Assembly: GCA_031390755.1 (NCBI GenBank)
Contig: JANMTS010000074.1
Coordinates: 124,001 to 188,000 of the forward strand
Origin: DATMER01 sp031390755
GTDB taxonomy: Bacteria; Acidobacteriota; Thermoanaerobaculia; Multivoradales; UBA5704
Direction of reading: 5' to 3'
DNA: 64,000 nt
The notes under the pieces are model-generated. The model did no database searches. It saw nothing but the letters and a program-made list of their open reading frames with translations, and was not told the origin of the DNA. Shown piece after piece: positions 62,797-64,000 of the stretch; the stretch's first letter is position 1, and every line of letters begins with the position of its first letter. The translations under genes and the position numbers were made by a program.

Positions 62797-63522
62797 TCAT
62801 GGAGCTGATCCTTCGGCTGAAGCTTGCATGGAGGTCAGCTTTTGAACCAGGTCGGCATGGAACTTGAGAATCTCCATACGGTTCTTATCCATGATCCTGA
62901 GCCGCTCTCGGCACTCGCGGCAGTTCAGCCGGTTGCGATCGAATTCGATGACAGACGCGATAACCGTCTGGATCTCGGCCGCGATCTGTTGTTGGTGAGC
63001 CTGCTGTTGCTCGCGGAGCTGCCGGACCTCCTCATTTCTCTTCTGAGCCTCCTCATTTCCCTTCTGGACCGCCGCCATCCCGTCCTCCAAGTTGGACGTA
63101 CTCTCGACAACCTTGTCCACCTTGCCGGAGGCTTTTGTGACCTCGCGCCGGGCCTGCTTCAGCTCCTGGAGGATTTCCTCGTTACGGTCCTGCACCTGCT
63201 TGAAGTTACGCGCGACCGCCATGAAGTAGCTGTCGAGCTGAAGCTGGGTCTCTACCCTCACCTCTTGTGGAAGGCCCTCCAGAACCTTTACCCGGGCGTC
63301 TTGGAGTGGAGTCGGCACCGCTTTGTCGAGCTCCTCCTGAATCGCCTCCCACCGCCGCTTCTGCCGTGCGCTCTCCTGCCGGCAGGAGTCGGCCTCCTGT
63401 ACGACGGAAGCACGCCGCTCCTCGCAGGTTTTGAGCTCGCCCCGGGCCTTCTCGAGCTCCCCAGATGAACAGGAAAGCAACAGGCTCAGCGTCATCAATC
63501 CGATCAGGACGGAGGATTTCAT
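62797..63522 (-). CDS. lipoprotein with long coiled coil
   Basis: 241 aa. Lipobox LLLSC at residue 18 (signal KSSVLIGLMTLSLLLSC) marks a lipid-anchored envelope protein. The rest is charged coiled coil (ELEKARGELKTCEERRASVV, KGNEEAQKRNEEVRQLREQQ), with a Cys pair near the end (NRLNCRECRERLRIM). No family is recognised. It follows the partial gene at the right edge by about 20 bp on the same strand, so the two are probably co-transcribed. Confidence 0.7.
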   Translation of the reverse strand: MKSSVLIGLMTLSLLLSCSSGELEKARGELKTCEERRASVVQEADSCRQESARQKRRWEAIQEELDKAVPTPLQDARVKVLEGLPQEVRVETQLQLDSYFMAVARNFKQVQDRNEEILQELKQARREVTKASGKVDKVVESTSNLEDGMAAVQKGNEEAQKRNEEVRQLREQQQAHQQQIAAEIQTVIASVIEFDRNRLNCRECRERLRIMDKNRMEILKFHADLVQKLTSMQASAEGSAP

Positions 63523-63541
63523 GGGGCAGGCTCTCTCTCGT

Positions 63542-64000
63542 TCACTGAAAAGTTCCCTGCATGGGCAGGGTGACCGTGTACAGGTCACCGGTGCCGGACT
63601 GGCTCAGGATAGCCGGTCGGGTGACCTCCAAAAGTGAGGTGACGTGCTCCGGCAGCTTGCCGCCAGCCAGGCGGGCGTAACCTTCGATCGAACCCGTCAG
63701 CCGTAGGCCAGGGGCGGGCAGAACGGCGATCTCGCGCCGACGGTCCCCGCGAACACGCAGGGCGAACTGGAACAGAAGGGCAGCCGTAAAGGGACTCGGA
63801 GAGCAGGTGCAGATGACTTGCTGATTCCCGGTCGAACGGGGCTCATGGATCTGGAGAGAGCGCTCGCTCGCGGAGGTGTTTTCTGGGAGTTTGACGTGAA
63901 CCAAGTCCACTTGCCAACCGCGGTCACCGCTCGCCTTGGAGAGGAGGCGCTTCGCTTCCTGAAGGTTCAAGACATAGGCCGCCGACGGGTCGGCGGCCAG
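63542..64000 (-). CDS. partial protein of unknown function (extends past the window)
   Basis: The frame is open to the right edge and ends at 63542; only the C-terminal part of about 150 residues is visible. Segments: LVHVKLPENTSASERSLQIHE, VICTCSPSPFTAALLFQFAL, RREIAVLPAPGLRLTGSIEG, LYTVTLPMQGTFQ. It looks beta-rich and may bind a ligand or form a trimer; no family is recognised. The downstream gene is a coiled-coil lipoprotein. Confidence 0.5.
   Translation of the reverse strand: MAADPSAAYVLNLQEAKRLLSKASGDRGWQVDLVHVKLPENTSASERSLQIHEPRSTGNQQVICTCSPSPFTAALLFQFALRVRGDRRREIAVLPAPGLRLTGSIEGYARLAGGKLPEHVTSLLEVTRPAILSQSGTGDLYTVTLPMQGTFQ

Overview
The window is strongly GC-rich chromosomal DNA that reads like an Acidobacteriota genome of the Thermoanaerobaculia type. 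That assignment is an inference from gene content: tandem ELWxxDGT-repeat secreted proteins, DUF4097 proteins, many XRE-HTH/TPR regulators, a futalosine menaquinone route and carboxypeptidase-regulatory repeat proteins. No rRNA is present to test it. Genes are dense and often coupled by ATGA/GTGA overlaps.

Layout. 1-3.7 kb: the end of an unknown gene, a 20/21-bp degenerate array, a DUF433 and beta-ketoacyl-synthase pair, and a second 21-bp array. 3.7-8.2 kb: secreted or exported proteins of unknown role. 8.3-14.1 kb: an accessory block with two XRE/TPR regulators flanking a small secreted GCxxDPxGxC-repeat peptide gene, and divergent from them a translationally coupled four-gene operon of unknown function. 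14.1-21.5 kb: DUF4097, an R3H-type ATPase, an AI-2E-family permease, an L,D-transpeptidase plus M23 peptidase pair, and a secreted protein. 21.5-28.6 kb: a heptad-repeat coiled-coil protein, an ECF sigma/anti-sigma pair, thioesterase, thymidine kinase, DUF2203, a HAD hydrolase, an IscA-type carrier, a YgfZ-type protein and a MazEF-like pair. 28.6-35.1 kb: a hydrolase and two giant ELWxxDGT-repeat proteins. 35.1-44.6 kb: a coupled acyl-CoA/AtuA-like operon, ferritin-like protein, a peptidase with an exported partner, and an acyl-CoA carboxylase carboxyltransferase. 44.7-55.6 kb: MoaD-MoaE fusion, mqnC, mqnA, then a housekeeping run rho-engB-lon-clpX-clpP-tig with tRNA-Leu and tRNA-Lys. 55.7-58.8 kb: a ThiS/MoaD-like carrier, moaA and unknowns. 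58.9-62.8 kb: a second copy of the XRE/peptide/XRE cassette. 62.8-64 kb: a lipoprotein and a partial gene.

Main discovery candidate. The cassette XRE-TPR (forward), secreted GCxxDPxGxC peptide (reverse), XRE-TPR (forward) occurs twice, about 47 kb apart and in opposite orientation. Both copies also have, divergent from the first regulator, a member of the same unknown protein family: intact at 13370-13891, truncated at 59126-59398. HTH-TPR receptors beside short exported peptides recall the RRNPP peptide-sensing families, but that function is inferred, not shown.

Sequence quality. Two genes carry apparent single-base deletions: rho near 47767 and the fourth XRE-TPR gene near 62059. Since rho is normally essential, consensus errors are likely, and other boundaries may be affected too.
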